Part shown: positions 7,071 through 9,043 of the stretch, piece after piece
How the letters are laid out: the number at the start of each line of letters is the position of its first letter
How positions within the stretch are numbered: the stretch's first letter is position 1
DNA from: Paludibacter sp.
GTDB lineage: Bacteria > Bacteroidota > Bacteroidia > Bacteroidales > Paludibacteraceae
DNA: 9,043 bases
Direction: 5' to 3'
NCBI GenBank assembly: GCA_024709185.1
Contig: JANJXE010000438.1
Coordinates: forward strand, 1 to 9,043
Notes under the pieces: generated by a model
Database searches by the model: none
The model's input: the letters and a program-made list of their open reading frames with translations, nothing else
Told to the model about the DNA's origin: nothing
Translations under genes and position numbers: made by a program

Positions 7071-7259
7071 GGTTTTAGCGATATTCTATAGAGCAAAAAA
7101 AAACTGTACATCCTAACGGATAAAGACCCTGCAAATGTACAAACAAATGCTTAATAATAAACACTACGTAGTTTGATTAATATTGAGTTTTACTGTCGAT
7201 AATAAATGACACTACTATGCTGAAAACAGTTGCATTACCCATCGCTGTAGGTATACTAT
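7071..7259. other. Intergenic region between the Fic and AraC genes
   Basis: Besides the -7 box it holds a perfect 10-bp palindrome, ACTACGTAGT (7163-7172), about 25 bases upstream of that box, in a plausible operator position. No intrinsic terminator for the AraC gene is visible. On the + strand a tiny frame at 7217-7273 encodes MLKTVALPIAVGILFIAY, a hydrophobic 18-residue peptide overlapping the AraC stop. It has no promoter or ribosome-binding site I can support, so it is not called as a gene. Confidence 0.4.
7132..7139 (-). promoter_or_regulatory. Bacteroidota -7 box for the Fic/T9SS-cargo unit
   Basis: On the - strand the bases read TACATTTG, a full match to TAnnTTTG. The expected start of transcription is a few bases downstream, leaving a leader of about 55 bases before the Fic ATG at 7070. 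A clear TTTG -33 element is not seen at the usual distance; a GTTTA lies roughly there (about 7158-7162). As the T9SS gene follows the Fic stop after 9 bases, this probably drives both. Confidence 0.55.
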
Positions 7260-8159
7260 TTATAGCTTATTGATATGCATTTCCCGAACTCTGTATTTTG
7301 AAGGGGATATCCCCATCATTTTGCTGAAAATCCGGCTGAAATATGCTGCATCCTGAAATCCCAGTTTCAAGTGGATGTCACATATTTTCATGTGTGATAA
7401 TTCGAGATATTGACAGGCCTTTTCAATTTTTAAGGATATAAAATATTTGATGGGCGACATTTTTGTCTCTTCGTGAAATAGTGCAGAAAAATGGGATGGA
7501 GAGAAATTAAAATGCCGGGCCATTTGTTCCAGCGATAAATTGTTTTCAATATTCTCACGCATATAATAAATTACTTTCTCGCTAAATCGAAACTCCTTTA
7601 CTTCCTTTTTGCGGATTTGTCTGAACTGATCTACATACTTGAAAGATGCAAGAAAATGAAACAAACAAAGGGAAGCATAATTGTAATGATCGCTTTGAAA
7701 ACTTAATTCCAGATTCTCGTAGATTTCTTCGAATAGTTGAATCCTGTCCTGCAATCTTGAATTTTGATTTGCTTCAATATTTATGGGAATGATTGGAGGA
7801 CGAAAAAATGAAGAAGCCAGTTTTCCTTTATAATGAATCCAGTAGATTGTCCATGGATTTGATGCATTGGCACCAAAACTATATGGGGTATCAGGTGGTA
7901 AGATGATGTATTGATTTTCCGTTACACTATAGGTTTTTTCTCCTACTTTATACCATCCTTCGCCTGCTGTACAATATATAATAATGTAATAGTCAACCCC
8001 CTTTTCCTTGTTGTTGTAATGATATTTTACAGCTGGAAAGAATCCAATTTTTGTAATATAAATACTGTTTGTCAGTGCATTAAGCTGTGCAGTCTTTACT
8101 ATCTCCGGACTGATAGCTATCAATCGCTGACCTTTAAATCCTTCTTTTTGCCGTATCAT
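7260..8159 (-). CDS. AraC-family transcriptional regulator
   Basis: The product is 299 residues from the ATG at 8159, beginning MIRQKEGFKGQRLIAIS. The frame extends to an upstream ATG at 8246, but the extra 29 residues are hydrophobic, and a TAnnTTTG box at 8204-8211 lies inside that extension, so the later start is preferred. Residues about 54-110 form a cupin-like sensor domain (YYIIIYCTAGEGWYKVG, then YIILPPDTPYSF). Residues about 190-291 hold the two helix-turn-helix motifs of the family: LSLEQMARHFNFSPSHFSALF and KICDIHLKLGFQDAAYFSRIF, ending in the signature MMGISPSKYR. It is divergent from the mannose-6-phosphate isomerase gene, 150 bases between start codons, which suggests that it responds to a sugar or sugar phosphate and controls that gene and perhaps its own. 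The ligand cannot be read from the sequence. Confidence 0.92.
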   Translation of the reverse strand: MIRQKEGFKGQRLIAISPEIVKTAQLNALTNSIYITKIGFFPAVKYHYNNKEKGVDYYIIIYCTAGEGWYKVGEKTYSVTENQYIILPPDTPYSFGANASNPWTIYWIHYKGKLASSFFRPPIIPINIEANQNSRLQDRIQLFEEIYENLELSFQSDHYNYASLCLFHFLASFKYVDQFRQIRKKEVKEFRFSEKVIYYMRENIENNLSLEQMARHFNFSPSHFSALFHEETKMSPIKYFISLKIEKACQYLELSHMKICDIHLKLGFQDAAYFSRIFSKMMGISPSKYRVREMHINKL

Positions 8160-8203
8160 TATATCTGTTTTTATATTCGTAAGATAGTACAAGTAAATCG
8201 CAA

Positions 8204-8211
8204 CAAAGTTA
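8204..8211 (-). promoter_or_regulatory. -7 box of the AraC-family gene
   Basis: The - strand reads TAACTTTG, a full match to the Bacteroidota TAnnTTTG consensus, 45 bases upstream of the chosen ATG at 8159. No good TTTG -33 element is seen; only a T-rich run (about 8225-8229) sits near that distance. The box supports the shorter protein, because the longer start at 8246 would lie upstream of the transcript. Confidence 0.5.
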
Positions 8212-8309
8212 TATATTTTTATTAAAAAACAGTCAGATATTTGCATCGGATAAAATATCTATTCATTCGATTAACATATTCATACTATATCACTGTAAAA
8301 TAAATTCAA
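8212..8309. promoter_or_regulatory. Divergent AraC/isomerase control region
   Basis: This AT-rich stretch must hold the + strand promoter and any regulator sites. GATATTTG at 8236-8243 matches seven of eight positions of the -7 consensus on the + strand and would give a leader of about 60 bases. TATTCAT occurs twice as direct repeats (8260-8266 and 8277-8283), starts 17 bases apart. AraC-family proteins often bind direct half-sites, so these are candidates, though such short AT-rich matches can arise by chance. Both lie between the candidate -7 box and the ATG at 8310. Confidence 0.3.
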
Positions 8310-9043
8310 ATGTCTGACTACAACAAGATGCCCTTTTTCAATATAGAAGGAGAAATATTTACTGGCTGGGAATCAATTATTGAAGAAATAAAATCGAACA
8401 TTCAGACAAAGAGAAGTAAACACTTTGTTTTGGTCATTGAATGTTACCAGGGCGTGTATCACAATGAGCTGATAAATGGTTTCAAAGCGTTAAATCCTGA
8501 GTTGTTTATTAATTCGGAGGATGTATTCCTCTCGGAAAATAGAATTCGGGAGATAACCTACCCTGATGTAACCGACGATGCTATTTTCGGTTATATCACC
8601 CGATTGACTTACGATACATTGCTGGATAAGAATAAGGTCGAAGCTGTAAGAGAAAAAATAAAAAATGCTTCCGGATTAGTTATTGTTTACGGCCATGCAG
8701 CCGCTTTACTAGCAGAAAAGCCCGACTGTTTGGTGTATGCCGATATGTCAAGATGGGAAATTCAACTGAGGCAGCGTAAAAATGAAATCAATAATTTAGG
8801 AATTCATAATGCCGATGAAGCCCCTGGTCTGCAATACAAGCGTGGATTTTTTGTGGATTGGCGAATTTGTGATAAACTGAAACAACAGTTATTTCATAAA
8901 GCCGATTATTGGTTGGATTCCAACAGAGCAAACAAGCCACAAATGATTCATAACCAAACTTTGTTAGATGGTATGGCGAAAGTTGTGCAGTCTCCCTTCA
9001 GAACAGTGCCGTATTTTGATCCTGGTCCCTGGGGAGGGCAATG
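8310..9043 (+). CDS. Class I mannose-6-phosphate isomerase of the long Bacteroidales type, 3' partial
   Basis: The ATG at 8310 begins 244 visible codons, open to the window edge. The sequence fits my memory of the roughly 590-residue Bacteroidales proteins annotated as class I mannose-6-phosphate isomerase. These have an N-terminal nucleotide/sugar-kinase-like domain of about 220 residues before the cupin isomerase part. Landmarks: ECYQGVYHNELI (about 45-56), DDAIFGYITRLT (about 90-101), GLVIVYGHAAAL (about 121-132), YADMSRWEIQLRQR (about 143-156), QYKRGFFVDWRICD (about 175-188), and VPYFDPGPWGGQ at the end, where the isomerase domain opens. The zinc-binding and catalytic residues lie beyond the window, so activity is inferred from family only. 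The reaction would be interconversion of mannose 6-phosphate and fructose 6-phosphate in the cytoplasm. A second in-frame Met at residue 7 is possible. The divergent AraC-type gene is the likely regulator. Confidence 0.85.
   Translation, partial: MSDYNKMPFFNIEGEIFTGWESIIEEIKSNIQTKRSKHFVLVIECYQGVYHNELINGFKALNPELFINSEDVFLSENRIREITYPDVTDDAIFGYITRLTYDTLLDKNKVEAVREKIKNASGLVIVYGHAAALLAEKPDCLVYADMSRWEIQLRQRKNEINNLGIHNADEAPGLQYKRGFFVDWRICDKLKQQLFHKADYWLDSNRANKPQMIHNQTLLDGMAKVVQSPFRTVPYFDPGPWGGQ

Noticed and set aside
7217..7273. Tiny + strand frame encoding MLKTVALPIAVGILFIAY
   Set aside because: It looks like a membrane or signal segment, but has only 18 codons, no supported promoter or ribosome-binding site, and overlaps the AraC 3' end.
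8160..8246. Longer start of the AraC gene at 8246
   Set aside because: It adds 29 hydrophobic, unfamily-like residues and lies upstream of the TAnnTTTG box at 8204-8211; the family-typical beginning (KEGFKGQR) follows the later ATG.

Overview
The window looks like chromosomal DNA of an anaerobic Bacteroidota, most likely order Bacteroidales. Two predicted surface proteins carry type IX secretion (T9SS) C-terminal sorting domains. The promoter elements fit the Bacteroidota -7 box TAnnTTTG, genes lack strong Shine-Dalgarno sites, and one gene is the long Bacteroidales-type class I mannose-6-phosphate isomerase. A genus cannot be named from this sequence.

Region 1 (1-2960, + strand) is the end of a large secreted beta-helix protein. 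It is followed by a strong intercistronic hairpin, a 51-residue small protein and a well-formed terminator that should work in both directions. Region 2 (2961-4000) appears degraded. It has a short AT-rich stretch with a duplicated dyad, then a fragment of a DUF4143-type AAA ATPase. The fragment starts just before Walker B and ends about 50 residues early, where it collides with the 3' end of the next gene. Region 3 (3972-7140, - strand) is a two-gene unit: a Fic protein with a built-in VbhA-like inhibitory N-terminus and a C-terminal winged helix, followed 9 bp later by a 684-residue T9SS cargo protein. A TAnnTTTG box precedes the Fic gene. Region 4 (7260-9043) is a divergent pair: an AraC-family regulator (-) and the first 244 codons of the mannose-6-phosphate isomerase (+), sharing a short AT-rich control region.

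Functionally, region 4 reads as a locally regulated sugar-phosphate gene. Regions 1 and 3 are cell-surface accessory genes, and region 2 is a rearrangement scar. No tRNA, rRNA, CRISPR array, complete insertion sequence or obvious new defence system was found. The points most worth following are the tight Fic-T9SS cargo pairing, a 12-bp triplicated repeat that sets the Fic linker length, the hairpin plus small protein behind the surface protein, and the doubly truncated ATPase with its duplicated dyad.
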